From the NCBI RefSeq assembly GCF_013408335.1, contig NZ_JACBZR010000001.1:5977501-6041500 (forward strand): a stretch of DNA of 64,000 nt, given 5' to 3'. The translations under genes were made by a program, and so were the position numbers. The DNA is from Nocardioides panzhihuensis (GTDB lineage Bacteria > Actinomycetota > Actinomycetes > Propionibacteriales > Nocardioidaceae). This document shows positions 25,291-34,275 of the stretch, one piece after another. Numbering within the stretch: the stretch's first letter is position 1; every line of letters starts with the position of its first letter. The notes beneath the pieces were generated by a model that worked only from the letters and a program-made list of their open reading frames with translations, was not told the origin of the DNA and did not search any database.

Positions 25291-26168
25291 CACGCGGTGA
25301 CCTCGCTTCCTCGTGCCCAGATGTCGTCGAAGATCTGGCGGTAGGTGGAGTAGAGCGACGGCGCGCCGATCAGGTGCTGCATCACAAAGGTCGGGCTGTC
25401 GAGCCCGCGGCCGCGAGGCAGGTAGGGCTGCACGATCCCCAGGTTGCCGTCGATGAGCATCACCTGGAAGCGGATGGTCTCGTCATAGAGCCGGACTTGG
25501 ACGCGATCTGCGGCGTCGGACGACAGGCTTGCTCGGTGCTTGGCGATGACCTGGAGGTTCACCCGAGTCCACTCCGAGAGGTGTCCCTCGGCATGGCCCT
25601 CCTCGGTGTTGCGGACCCGGATCGCCTCACCGTCGGGATCCAGGAACAACAGACGTACGCGGGCACGACCGAGCAGGTCGGCAAGGTCGCCGTCGGAGTA
25701 CTGCTGACACAGCAGGTTGTGGGAGAGCCCCAGCCCGTCGACTTCTGTGGCTGCGTCGAAGAGGCGACTTGTGGAGAACTCACGAAGGAACGCAGGCCGG
25801 TTCTGGAAGACATGGGTAACTCCAGCCAGGTCTCCCACGGTCGCCGGTGTCGGGCGGTCGCTGCGTTCGCGCACCAGCGGCATCCCCGGTTCCCAGGTGT
25901 GGGTGAGCTCGGCGACCTCCCAGCCCGGGAACATGCTGGCCAAAACCCTGCGATGGCCGGGGTGGGGACGAGTGCCGAGGTCACCGTTGAGCCAGCGGTA
26001 GAACGTCGCGCGGCTGGGAGCCTTCATCTCCGGAGAGGCGGTCCGAGCGTGGCGGTTGTAGTCACGTACGAAGACCGCGTACTGCGCGCTATGAGTCCGC
26101 TCCAGCAGCGCCTTGAGCACCGTCGTCGGCTGAGCATCCTGCGTGGGGCGAGCTGCCTTCGTGGGCAT
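25290..26168 (-). CDS. XRE-like regulator with DUF5919 domain
   Basis: A 292-residue protein. The N-terminal 90 residues contain a helix-turn-helix (APSRATFYRWLNGDLGTRPH). The C-terminal 190 residues match the DUF5919 type found behind such helices in actinobacteria: LLCQQYSDGDLADLLGRARV, VRLLFLDPDGEAIRVRNTEE, and RFQVMLIDGNLGIVQPYLP. The latter has the layout of a phospholipase-D-like or nucleotide-sensing fold, which is inference. The ATG at 26168 is chosen as the first start that gives the HTH; upstream sequence in frame is unlike a protein. Immediately upstream are five GAGAC repeats in helical phase, probably its own operator. It heads an operon with the inositol phosphatase and trmO. 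Confidence 0.8.
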   Translation of the reverse strand: MPTKAARPTQDAQPTTVLKALLERTHSAQYAVFVRDYNRHARTASPEMKAPSRATFYRWLNGDLGTRPHPGHRRVLASMFPGWEVAELTHTWEPGMPLVRERSDRPTPATVGDLAGVTHVFQNRPAFLREFSTSRLFDAATEVDGLGLSHNLLCQQYSDGDLADLLGRARVRLLFLDPDGEAIRVRNTEEGHAEGHLSEWTRVNLQVIAKHRASLSSDAADRVQVRLYDETIRFQVMLIDGNLGIVQPYLPRGRGLDSPTFVMQHLIGAPSLYSTYRQIFDDIWARGSEVTA

Positions 26169-26171
26169 GAC

Positions 26172-26229
26172 GAGACTCCATGAGACCAGAACCGGACCAA
26201 TATGAGACAAGGTGAGACTAGCACGAGAC
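26172..26229. promoter_or_regulatory. Five helically phased GAGAC repeats, probable operator
   Basis: GAGAC occurs at 26172, 26182, 26204, 26214 and 26225, with intervals of 10, 22, 10 and 11 bp. All are on one strand and on one face of the helix. The array fills the space upstream of the DUF5919 regulator, with extended forms TGAGACA/TGAGACC. Cooperative binding by the regulator is the likely meaning. Confidence 0.65.
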
Positions 26230-26287
26230 AAAGTCGCGCTTAGCGTGAAGACATGACCAATGGCCACGATGTTCTGGGCGACCCGCG

Positions 26288-27031
26288 ATGAGGGCAGCCG
26301 AGGGGGCAAGCATCCAGCGCGGAGAGATGGTCGCTCGCCGAGTAGGACGCCCTCGTGTGCTGCGTCAGGCCGCGGGCGGGCGATTGTCGCGGATGGAGCC
26401 GCGTGAGGAGATTCTTGACATCGCAGCGGGCCTGTTCGTGGACCGGGGGTTCGCCGCGACCTCGACCAGAGACATCGCGGAGGCGGTGGGGATCCGGCAA
26501 GCGTCGCTCTACTTCCACTTCGCCAACAAAGAAGAGATCTTGGGCGAGCTGCTCCAGCGATCAATCCGGCCCACGCTCGACAGGATCGAGAAAATCGAGA
26601 GCCTGGCTGCTGAGGCCGGCGCGGGTCCGGACGTGCTGCTACACGTGTTGGTCGTGCTGGACGTGCGTACCCTCGCCGCGGCGCCGCGCAACGCAGGCGT
26701 GCTGAGCCGCCTTCCGGAGGTGCAGCGCAAGGATGTCTTCGAACCGTTCGGCTCCGCGCGTAACGAGCTCCGAGATGCGTACGCGCGGCTCGGAACGCAG
26801 ATCACCGCCGGCCATGCAGCAGCGATGACTCCCGACCGCGACCTCCTAGGCACGCTGCTGCTCCAGTTGGTTGAGGTCGTCATTGGCATGCGCTCTCACG
26901 GTCACCGGATCACGCCGGCCGTAGAGGCGATTGTCGCCGCGTCATGTCTCCGGGTCTGTTTGGCTGACCAAGCGCGTATCGATGAGGCGGCTGACCGAGC
27001 GTCGGACCTGATTGGGTCTTTGGAGGCCTGA
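26288..27031 (+). CDS. TetR/AcrR-family transcriptional regulator
   Basis: A 247-residue regulator. After an arginine-rich head comes the TetR DNA-binding domain at about 38-85: EEILDIAAGLFVDRGFAATS, then IAEAVGIRQASLYFHFANKE. The ligand-binding part is helical. The start is unclear: ATG 26288 gives the long form; ATG 26327 (MVARRVGRPRV) keeps the usual GRPR head and has GGAGAG directly before it. It is divergent from the DUF5919 operon and convergent with the PIN gene. What it controls is not evident. Confidence 0.82.
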   Translation: MRAAEGASIQRGEMVARRVGRPRVLRQAAGGRLSRMEPREEILDIAAGLFVDRGFAATSTRDIAEAVGIRQASLYFHFANKEEILGELLQRSIRPTLDRIEKIESLAAEAGAGPDVLLHVLVVLDVRTLAAAPRNAGVLSRLPEVQRKDVFEPFGSARNELRDAYARLGTQITAGHAAAMTPDRDLLGTLLLQLVEVVIGMRSHGHRITPAVEAIVAASCLRVCLADQARIDEAADRASDLIGSLEA

Positions 27032-27158
27032 TCCCAAGAAATGGTTGCTCGCCCATGACCAAGGTGGGTCGGCGGCCGCAAGCAGGTCCGTGAGACGCTG
27101 GGCGGAATGGAGCGTGCGAGCGAGCAGGGTGTTGAAAAGCCAGTGGTTCTCGTTACGG

Positions 27159-28253
27159 TCAGCGCGGTGCGGGTGTCGCTTCGAATAGACGCGGCTGTCC
27201 CGGATCCCATTCTGGTCGGTACAGGGCAGCACCTGGGCCGATTCCATCGGTACGTCTCCACCCAAGAACATCGATATCATGCGACGCCTCACCGCCGAAG
27301 AGGACAGCGACTCGCTGCACCATAGGCAACTCTCCGCTGATTACCACTTGGCCAAGAGTGTCGACGACATCGTTGGTGGCCCAGTGCTCCTCTCGGGCGT
27401 CGAGGGCCTCGAACTTGGCGATCACCTCGACTATGAAGTCGAGGTCGTACGTTGCGACGTAAACACCATCAGGGCCCATGGCCCCTGCCACCCTTTTCAT
27501 CGTTCCGCCCCATTGGGCTGCCTCGATGACGACGTCGTACGGAGACCGTTCAAATCCGAGGTCTACCACCTGTGGCACAGGCTCGTCCCACGGAGTTGTC
27601 GCCATCAAGCTCTCCGCGATCTCGGCCTCCTGAGCGCTTTCGACCGCTGTCGACATGTTTCCTCCGGCCCAGGGGAGGGTGCTCAAGAGCCACGGTCCAA
27701 GACTGGGAGTGAGTGTGACGGTGCCGCTAAACGTCTTGACCTCCTCGGTGAGCACCTCGGCAAGCCCGCCCTCAGGGCTAGCGAAGATGGCGTCCTCACT
27801 CACCAGAACGACATCACAGCCTTCTTGCGCAAGCTCCCTCACGTCGGCCCAGATCAACGAGTCGCGATAACCCCGGCCCTTGTTGTCGAAAGGAGGGGTT
27901 CGCGACACGGCACGCTTGACGAGGTCCTCGTGTGTGACCTCTGGCCACTCCAACACCGTGAATCCGAGTCTTGTGTCGAACCGCTTCAGTAGGTGCGCGC
28001 GATACTGGTCGGGCGTCATCGGCCCGACGATCTCGATACCGAGTCGACCCTTGTCTCGGTCGGAGATCTCGGGTCGGGTTAGGGCCTCCTGTACGGTCCT
28101 GGCGTAGTTAGCAACCGTCTCCTCAAGGACGACCGCTGGTATGTAGACCTTCACCCACGTGGGATCCTCGGCGTGCTCAAGCAGCCGATATCGAAGCCCG
28201 AGGCACATGAAGTCCTTCGCCAACTCATTCGCGTCGAGCACCAGTGACTTCAC
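27159..28253 (-). CDS. PIN-domain ribonuclease-like protein (DUF4935)
   Basis: A 364-residue protein with an N-terminal PIN domain of the DUF4935 type. The acidic residues are LVLDANE (D7), VVLEET (E42 region), KGRGYRDSLIWADV (D near 131) and VLVSEDAIF, which together would bind metal and cut RNA. The C-terminal 180 residues are unassigned. The GTG start seems leaderless: TAGCGT lies 7 nt before it. It stands beside vsr and the ATPase-Z1-AIPR genes, so it is probably part of the defence island as a toxin-like nuclease without an obvious antitoxin. The codon use is less GC-rich than in core genes. Confidence 0.8.
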   Translation of the reverse strand: MKSLVLDANELAKDFMCLGLRYRLLEHAEDPTWVKVYIPAVVLEETVANYARTVQEALTRPEISDRDKGRLGIEIVGPMTPDQYRAHLLKRFDTRLGFTVLEWPEVTHEDLVKRAVSRTPPFDNKGRGYRDSLIWADVRELAQEGCDVVLVSEDAIFASPEGGLAEVLTEEVKTFSGTVTLTPSLGPWLLSTLPWAGGNMSTAVESAQEAEIAESLMATTPWDEPVPQVVDLGFERSPYDVVIEAAQWGGTMKRVAGAMGPDGVYVATYDLDFIVEVIAKFEALDAREEHWATNDVVDTLGQVVISGELPMVQRVAVLFGGEASHDIDVLGWRRTDGIGPGAALYRPEWDPGQPRLFEATPAPR

Positions 28254-28349
28254 CGGCCAGACGCTACTGCGTCCTAGGCCGGACTGCAGGGAATTGGTAC
28301 CGCAGGACCCGAACGAGGCCCGCGGAGTTTGTACAACGAGTCCTGAGGA

Positions 28350-28766
28350 TCATCCTCGCTCCGACACGGTCGTCGCGATCGTCTCAGCAATATCGTCGGG
28401 AGATTCGTGCTCCCAGAATCTCAGGACCGTCCAGCCACGCTGGGTGAGCACCATCGTCGTTTCCCCGTCGCGTGCCATGTTGTGCTGGATCTTGCGTTCC
28501 CAGAACTCGCGGTTCGCCCGGGGCATGGTGAAGTGGGTTGGGCACCCGTGCCAGAAGCATCCGTCGATGAATACCGCGACCTTGATCCTCGTGAACACGA
28601 TGTCGGCCGTGCGTCGGAGATCGCCTTCCGGGCGTGCATTGACGCGGTACCTCAGACCGTTGGCGTGGATGAGCCGCCGCACCGCCATCTCGGGCTTGGT
28701 GTCACGCCCGCGGTTGCCCTGCATGGTCCGGCGTGCAGCCTCACTGGATGCCCAGGATCGGTCCAC
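28350..28766 (-). CDS. vsr: Very short patch repair endonuclease Vsr
   Basis: Vsr nicks at T:G mismatches left by deamination of 5-methylcytosine. The GTG at 28766 gives 138 residues, the usual size. Conserved pieces are MQGNRGRDTKPE near the N-terminus, LRYRVN, ADIVFTRIKVAVFIDGCFWH with the catalytic aspartate and first histidine, GCPTH with the zinc cysteine and histidine, and FWERKIQHNMARD followed by GWTVLRFWEHE. An upstream open stretch to 28832 has no similarity. Its natural partner is the C5 methyltransferase at 36285-38201, which lies at the other end of the cassette. It is divergent from the ATPase gene. Confidence 0.93.
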   Translation of the reverse strand: MDRSWASSEAARRTMQGNRGRDTKPEMAVRRLIHANGLRYRVNARPEGDLRRTADIVFTRIKVAVFIDGCFWHGCPTHFTMPRANREFWERKIQHNMARDGETTMVLTQRGWTVLRFWEHESPDDIAETIATTVSERG

Positions 28767-28875
28767 GAGCGTAACGCTACGACGTGACTGACACTCGGGA
28801 CGAAAGGGGACGCAAAAGACCCACAACCCCAATTTTCGGGATGCGCGCGTCCTTATCGTCGTAGGCTGGCCAGAC

Positions 28876-30456
28876 GTGACCGAGAGTGCCCGAGCGACGC
28901 TGCGCGCCCGGGACGCAGCTCAAAACGAACTTCGAATGGAGCCGGCCCCGTTGGACTACGAGATCGCGGCACCCGAACCCGCGGGCTTGGTTGCATCCCT
29001 CGGGGCCCTCGGTTACTCACTCTCGGACGCGGTCGCGGACCTGGTGGACAACTCGATCTCTGCAGCGGCATCCAGACTGGACGTCGACTTCACCTGGGCC
29101 GGGACCGACTCATGGATCGCAGTCTCCGATGACGGTCATGGGATGTCTGCTGATGAGCTCGTGACCGCGATGACCGTGGCCGCGAGGTGGTCGGCTGACC
29201 GTGCGACGCGAGACCTCGGTCGTTTCGGCATGGGTCTGAAGTCTGCCTCGTTCTCCCAGAGCGGTCTGTTTACCGTTGTAAGCAGGCGGGCCGACACCGA
29301 CTGGCAGGTACGCACCTGGGATCGAAGACTGATCGAGGTGACGGGAGAGTGGCGACTGCTTCACTACTGTCCCCCGTCGGCGGTGCCGATTGTCGAGCGC
29401 CTTCTCGAGCACTTGGACTACGGCACGGTCGTAGTGTGGCAGCGGCTCCGTGGATACGAGGATGTCGACGCGGAGAACAGACGGGCCCAGATCTCGTTCC
29501 ACGACGGCGCTGACCGAGTTGCGCGTCATCTCGGCGTGACCTTCGCCCGCTACGTCGAGGACAGTCGGCTGACGCTGTCAGTCAACGGGGAAGCCGTAAC
29601 CCCGTGGGATCCATTCCTCCTCGAACATCCGTCCACGATCAGCCAGCCACCTGAGGAACTGCCACTTGCAGGGCACCTCGTGGGGATTCGGCCATACGTC
29701 CTGCCCTCTCTCCACCGACTCGCGGAAGCCGAGGCGGCAAAGGCCGGCGGCGTCAGGGGCTGGCAACGACAACAGGGCTTTTACGTGTACCGCCGCGACC
29801 GCCTGATCTCAGCCGGCAGCTGGCTCGGTCTGCGCGGCCTTCGGACCGAGGAGCGGTTCAACTTGGCCCGGATCGCGATCGACATCCCCGCAGAGACCGA
29901 CGCGATGTGGCAGGTGGATGTGCGCAAAGCATCAGTCACGGCCCCCGTCCTCCTGCGTCCATCCCTCCTACGGATCGCCACCAACGCCAGGAAAGCTGCG
30001 GCAGAGAGCGTCCGGTTCCGGGGGCAACTTGCGAGCCGTGAACACGACACGGGGCTCCATTTCGCCTGGAACATCAAGCGCAAGGCCGGAACTATCTCGT
30101 GCTCGATCAACAGGAACCACCCGGTCATCCGCGCGCTCCTAGACGAGTTCAAGGACGACCCGGCCCAGATCAAGGCCGTCCTGCGACTGCTTGAGGAGAC
30201 GGTCCCCATCGCCGGCCTCCGGGCACTCCACGAGACGGACACCGCAGACGACCCGCAGCCTTTTCACACGATCGACGCCACCAACGACTCAGACGCAGTC
30301 GCCCAACAGATCCTGGCGCTCATGATCGCCAGTGGTCGCTCTCGATCCGATGCCCTTGGCGTCCTCCGTCAGATGCAGCCGTTCGACCAGATCGACGGAT
30401 TCTGGACCGAGGATGTCCCCGACCCAAGCCCCTCCGATTGTCCCGTGCCCAAGTGA
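28876..30456 (+). CDS. GHKL (MutL/MORC-like) ATPase of an MZA-type defence system
   Basis: A 526-residue ATPase with the GHKL nucleotide fold in its first 190 residues. The N box is AVADLVDNSIS (N59), the G1 box DDGHGM (85-90) and the G2 box GRFGMGLKSAS (115-125). The transducer-like middle and C-terminal parts match ATP-binding proteins found next to Z1 genes. In the family model, ATP-driven dimer closure clamps DNA for the partner nucleases; that is established for MutL/MORC relatives and inferred here. The GTG start appears leaderless: TAGGCT ends 8 nt before it. It is first in a four-gene operon with the Z1 gene 16 nt downstream. Confidence 0.87.
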   Translation: MTESARATLRARDAAQNELRMEPAPLDYEIAAPEPAGLVASLGALGYSLSDAVADLVDNSISAAASRLDVDFTWAGTDSWIAVSDDGHGMSADELVTAMTVAARWSADRATRDLGRFGMGLKSASFSQSGLFTVVSRRADTDWQVRTWDRRLIEVTGEWRLLHYCPPSAVPIVERLLEHLDYGTVVVWQRLRGYEDVDAENRRAQISFHDGADRVARHLGVTFARYVEDSRLTLSVNGEAVTPWDPFLLEHPSTISQPPEELPLAGHLVGIRPYVLPSLHRLAEAEAAKAGGVRGWQRQQGFYVYRRDRLISAGSWLGLRGLRTEERFNLARIAIDIPAETDAMWQVDVRKASVTAPVLLRPSLLRIATNARKAAAESVRFRGQLASREHDTGLHFAWNIKRKAGTISCSINRNHPVIRALLDEFKDDPAQIKAVLRLLEETVPIAGLRALHETDTADDPQPFHTIDATNDSDAVAQQILALMIASGRSRSDALGVLRQMQPFDQIDGFWTEDVPDPSPSDCPVPK

Positions 30457-30472
30457 GGAGCCGGAATCCCGT

Positions 30473-33265
30473 ATGTCCGAAGCAGACGAGGCGCTGCGCG
30501 CCGTAGTGACGCTCGCCGTCCAGCTCCTGCCCCAGCAGCAGCATCCCACCGCCGACCAACTCGACAAGGTGCTTGCGGTCGCGCTGGAGATGGCCCCCAG
30601 ACTGGGGCACGACGGGGTTGATCGCGACGAGGCGCGACGCTGGCTTGAGTCCAGAGTGAGCGTGACCCAGGACGACTCGGTCGGCATGGTGAGCGACAAG
30701 GATCACCTGGAGTGGCTTCGTGCGGCGAAGGAACAGCGGGAGTGGCCGTTCTGGGAACGATACGAGCGCTACCTGCTGAACGTGAAGGGCCGCTCGATCC
30801 CGGTGGTCAACACCCTGGGTCGCTCCACCGACGCCGTTTTCGGCGAACTCGAGGACCCCCTGCGGCCTGGCAAGTGGCAGCGGCGTGGCCTGGTGCTCGG
30901 CCAGGTCCAGTCGGGCAAGACCGGACACTTCGTCGGACTCGCCGCCAAGGCTGCCGACGCCGGATACAGGCTCATCATCGTCCTCGCGGGCATGCTCGAT
31001 GACCTCAGAGCGCAGACCCAGGCTCGCCTCGACGAGGACCTTCTCGGGTTCGACACCCAGTACCAGCTCCGGTCCGCTGAGTCCCGTAGCACGATCGGAG
31101 TGGGTACCCTGGTTGGCTCCAAGCGTCTGCCGATCGCCTCGCTCACCACCAGTGCGCAGAGCGGCGACTTCAAGAAGAGCGCCGCCTCGCGGGCGAACAT
31201 TCCGATCGGTGAGTCGCCGGTCATCCTGGTGATCAAGAAGCATCCGCGGATCATCGACTATGTCCGCACGTGGATGACCGAGGTGAACGGCACCGAAGAC
31301 CCGGAGACCGGCGAGCGGATCGTAAAGGGCGTGCCGCTGTTCCTCATCGACGACGAGGCGGACAACGCGTCGATCAACCTGAACGACACAGGGGAGGACC
31401 CGAGCAAGATCAACGGTGCGATCCGAAACCTCCTCGCCGCCTTCGAGCGCTCGTCATATGTCGGGTACACGGCCACGCCGTTCGCCAACATCTACATCGA
31501 CCCTGACGCTGACCACGCCAAGTTCGGGGCCGATCTGTTTCCTGCCAGCTTTATCCACTCGCTACGGGCACCGTCCAACTATCTCGGGCCTGAGCGGCTC
31601 TTCGGCCTGTCCTCGAGCTCTGAGGACGATGAGGACGAGGTCAAGCCCCTTCCCCTAGTCCGCCATGTCGACGACGCACAGAGCTGGGTGCCGCCGAAGC
31701 ACCGCTCGACCTTCACGATCACCGAGGGCATGCCGTCGAGCCTGGAGACCGCGATCAACGGCTTCGTGCTCGTGTGCGCCGCTCGCCGCGCCCGCGGGCA
31801 GGTGGCCGTCCACAACTCGATGCTCGTGCACGTCACACGCTTCACCAATGTGCAGCAACAGGTCTCGGACCAAGTCGACGAGTACCTGTACGTCCTGCGA
31901 CAGGAGCTCGCAGAGAGGTTCGGTGGACGCGTGGCTGTCCGGGAGGCCGAATTGCAGGCGCTCTGGGAGAAGGATTTCGAATCGACGACGGGCCAGTTCC
32001 CGGCGGACGAGGCCCAGCGACTGCCCTGGCACGAGGTCCGTGACCACATCCTCCCTGCCCTGAAGCGTATCCACGTCAAGCAGGTCAATGGGGCCGCCAA
32101 GGACGTCCTCGACTACTACGAAAACCGCGCGGACGGCCTGTCGGTCATCGCCGTCGGCGGACAGAAGCTCTCACGTGGCCTCACCCTTGAGGGCCTCTCC
32201 GTGAGCTACTACCTGCGGTTCTCGAACACCTACGACACCCTGCTCCAGATGGGCCGTTGGTTCGGCTATCGTCCCGGTTACGAGGACCTCTGCCGGCTGT
32301 GGATGACCCCTCAATTGGAGGCCGCGTACCGCGAGATCACCCGTGCCACCGATGAACTGCGCCGCGACATCGAGGAGATGTCGGTCCTTGGCATGACACC
32401 GGAGAACTATGGCCTGAAGGTTCAGACGTCGAGCATGGGGCTGTCGGTGACTGCGGCGAACAAGAGCCGACAGGGCACCAGGGTTCGGGTGTCCTACCAG
32501 GGCGAGCTCGCCGAGACCACGATCTTCCCGTTGCGGGGTGGGGTGCCTCGCAGCAACTTCGAGTCCCTCGAGGCGTTCGTCAAGGAACTCGACGGCGCGC
32601 ACATCGCCGACTCGAACACCACTGCAGGAGTCACGTGGCGTGGTGTGTCGGCTGAGGAGGTCGCGGCCGGGTTCTTCGACCGCTATCGGACCGCGCGCGA
32701 GGCGACGCGCGTCAAACCCGACCTGATCGCAAAGTACATCAGGTCCCGGGCCGCCCGAGGTGAGCTCGGCGACTGGACCGTCCGACTGGTGTCGCAGCAG
32801 AACGGCACGGACCCCATCGACATCGTCACTCGGCAGGTGGCCGTGGTGACCCGGCGTCGTCTTGAGGACGACCCTCTCACCAAGGACAGCACCAGGAAGA
32901 CGATCAAGCGCATCCTCAGCCCGGCGCACGAGGCGATCGACCTCACCGAGCGCCAGAGGGAACTCGCCCTGGAGTTCACCAAGAAGGCGGCCGAGGGCAA
33001 GGTCGGCAGGAACGGCCAACCGCTCGATCCGAAGATCCCCACCGGCGCACCACTGCGGCAGCGTCGAAACCCCGACCAGGCACTGCTGCTCATCTATCCC
33101 ATCGACCGACCAGAGGGTATCGGGCTGGACGACGTCCCATTCCTGGTCGGGTTCGCCGCGAGCTTCCCGCGCTCGTCGTACGACGAGGGCGTCGAGTACA
33201 TGGTCAACTCGACCTGGCTCGATGATGACGATGACCTGTTCGATCAGGAGGAGCCGGAGGCATGA
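30473..33265 (+). CDS. Z1-domain superfamily 2 helicase-like protein
   Basis: A 930-residue protein. The N-terminal part holds the P-loop GQVQSGKTGH (143-152), then a DEAD-like Walker B IDDEADNAS, the motif III-like GYTATPFANIYI, and the Z1 domain. Later come GQKLSRGLTLEGLSVSYY and QMGRWFGYRPGYEDLCRLW, which supply the arginine-finger motif VI. It should be an ATP-dependent DNA translocase or nuclease component. The ATG at 30473 has GAGGAG about 12 nt upstream. Its stop overlaps the next ATG by 4 nt. Z1 proteins are known as partners of MutL-like ATPases and AIPR proteins in restriction-like operons. Confidence 0.9.
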   Translation: MSEADEALRAVVTLAVQLLPQQQHPTADQLDKVLAVALEMAPRLGHDGVDRDEARRWLESRVSVTQDDSVGMVSDKDHLEWLRAAKEQREWPFWERYERYLLNVKGRSIPVVNTLGRSTDAVFGELEDPLRPGKWQRRGLVLGQVQSGKTGHFVGLAAKAADAGYRLIIVLAGMLDDLRAQTQARLDEDLLGFDTQYQLRSAESRSTIGVGTLVGSKRLPIASLTTSAQSGDFKKSAASRANIPIGESPVILVIKKHPRIIDYVRTWMTEVNGTEDPETGERIVKGVPLFLIDDEADNASINLNDTGEDPSKINGAIRNLLAAFERSSYVGYTATPFANIYIDPDADHAKFGADLFPASFIHSLRAPSNYLGPERLFGLSSSSEDDEDEVKPLPLVRHVDDAQSWVPPKHRSTFTITEGMPSSLETAINGFVLVCAARRARGQVAVHNSMLVHVTRFTNVQQQVSDQVDEYLYVLRQELAERFGGRVAVREAELQALWEKDFESTTGQFPADEAQRLPWHEVRDHILPALKRIHVKQVNGAAKDVLDYYENRADGLSVIAVGGQKLSRGLTLEGLSVSYYLRFSNTYDTLLQMGRWFGYRPGYEDLCRLWMTPQLEAAYREITRATDELRRDIEEMSVLGMTPENYGLKVQTSSMGLSVTAANKSRQGTRVRVSYQGELAETTIFPLRGGVPRSNFESLEAFVKELDGAHIADSNTTAGVTWRGVSAEEVAAGFFDRYRTAREATRVKPDLIAKYIRSRAARGELGDWTVRLVSQQNGTDPIDIVTRQVAVVTRRRLEDDPLTKDSTRKTIKRILSPAHEAIDLTERQRELALEFTKKAAEGKVGRNGQPLDPKIPTGAPLRQRRNPDQALLLIYPIDRPEGIGLDDVPFLVGFAASFPRSSYDEGVEYMVNSTWLDDDDDLFDQEEPEA

Positions 33266-34275
33266 TCAACGAGGACCTCTGGTCGGAGCTCGAATCGTCG
33301 TGCGAGCCGCCGGTGCACGGACGGATCCAGCGGCGGATCCACCCCGAGTCGCCCAACGACATCCTCGCGGCGATGTCGTACCCCGGCCGTCAACGCATGC
33401 TGGTCGTCAGCGCCCCCTCATCCCTGTTTCCGAATGCGGTTCGGTTGTTGAGGGACCTCCGGGAGGTTCGCGGCCTGGCCGTCGACGTGGAGGTCGTCGA
33501 CCGGTCTCGGTCCGAGCTCCGGATCGCGGTCACCTCGCGTGACCTGGAGTCGGTGTTCACCCCACTCGCTCGTGACATCGCCGACGCCGTGGCGGCCTCA
33601 CCAAGCGACGGGGTCATCCTCGAGACCGTCCAGCGGTATGCGCACTGGCAGGAGCTCCTGCGGTCGGTTGGGTCAGACGGCCTCGGCCTGGAGACCCGGC
33701 GCGGTCTATTCGGGGAACTCCACGTGTTGCGCGAGCACTTGCTGCCCAACATGACATCAGCCCTCGATGCGGTGCGGGCCTGGACGGGCCCTACCGGGAC
33801 GGACCAAGACTTCCAGCTCCCGAGCTGCGCGGTCGAGGTCAAGACCACCAAGCGGCGTTCTCCGGCCACCGTGACGATCACGAGCGAGAGGCAGTTGGAG
33901 GACTACGGGGCGGGTGACCTCTTCCTGACGGCGATCGTCGTCGATGAACGGCGCGGTGGCACCGGCGTCAGCCTGCCATCGATGGTCGGTGACATCCGTG
34001 AGTCGCTCAGTGACAGCCGCGCACGCGCCGAACTCGACCTCAATCTCGCCAGATACGGCTACTTCGACCACGACGTCGCCCGCTACGACGAGCCGCGCTA
34101 CACCGTGGTGACCGACGAGGTCTGGAGGGTTACCAATGATTTCCCGAGACTCACGACAGCGATACTGCCGCCCGGAGTCCACAGGTGCACCTATGAGATC
34201 TCTGCTGACTTCCTGACACAGTTCGCGATGACCAGGGATGCCTTCACCGCCGCCCTGAGAAGGTGCCACCAGTGA
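33262..34275 (+). CDS. PD-(D/E)XK motif nuclease (DUF4420 type)
   Basis: A 337-residue protein with a restriction-endonuclease-like core: E152 in GLFGELHVLREH, D183 in TDQDFQL and E192-V-K194 in CAVEVKTTKR. These make the PD-(D/E)XK metal site. It is the probable DNA cleaving subunit of the cassette. It overlaps the Z1 gene (ATGA) and the AIPR gene (GTGA), so all three are translationally coupled. The order ATPase, Z1, DUF4420, AIPR is the one reported for these systems. Confidence 0.88.
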   Translation: MINEDLWSELESSCEPPVHGRIQRRIHPESPNDILAAMSYPGRQRMLVVSAPSSLFPNAVRLLRDLREVRGLAVDVEVVDRSRSELRIAVTSRDLESVFTPLARDIADAVAASPSDGVILETVQRYAHWQELLRSVGSDGLGLETRRGLFGELHVLREHLLPNMTSALDAVRAWTGPTGTDQDFQLPSCAVEVKTTKRRSPATVTITSERQLEDYGAGDLFLTAIVVDERRGGTGVSLPSMVGDIRESLSDSRARAELDLNLARYGYFDHDVARYDEPRYTVVTDEVWRVTNDFPRLTTAILPPGVHRCTYEISADFLTQFAMTRDAFTAALRRCHQ

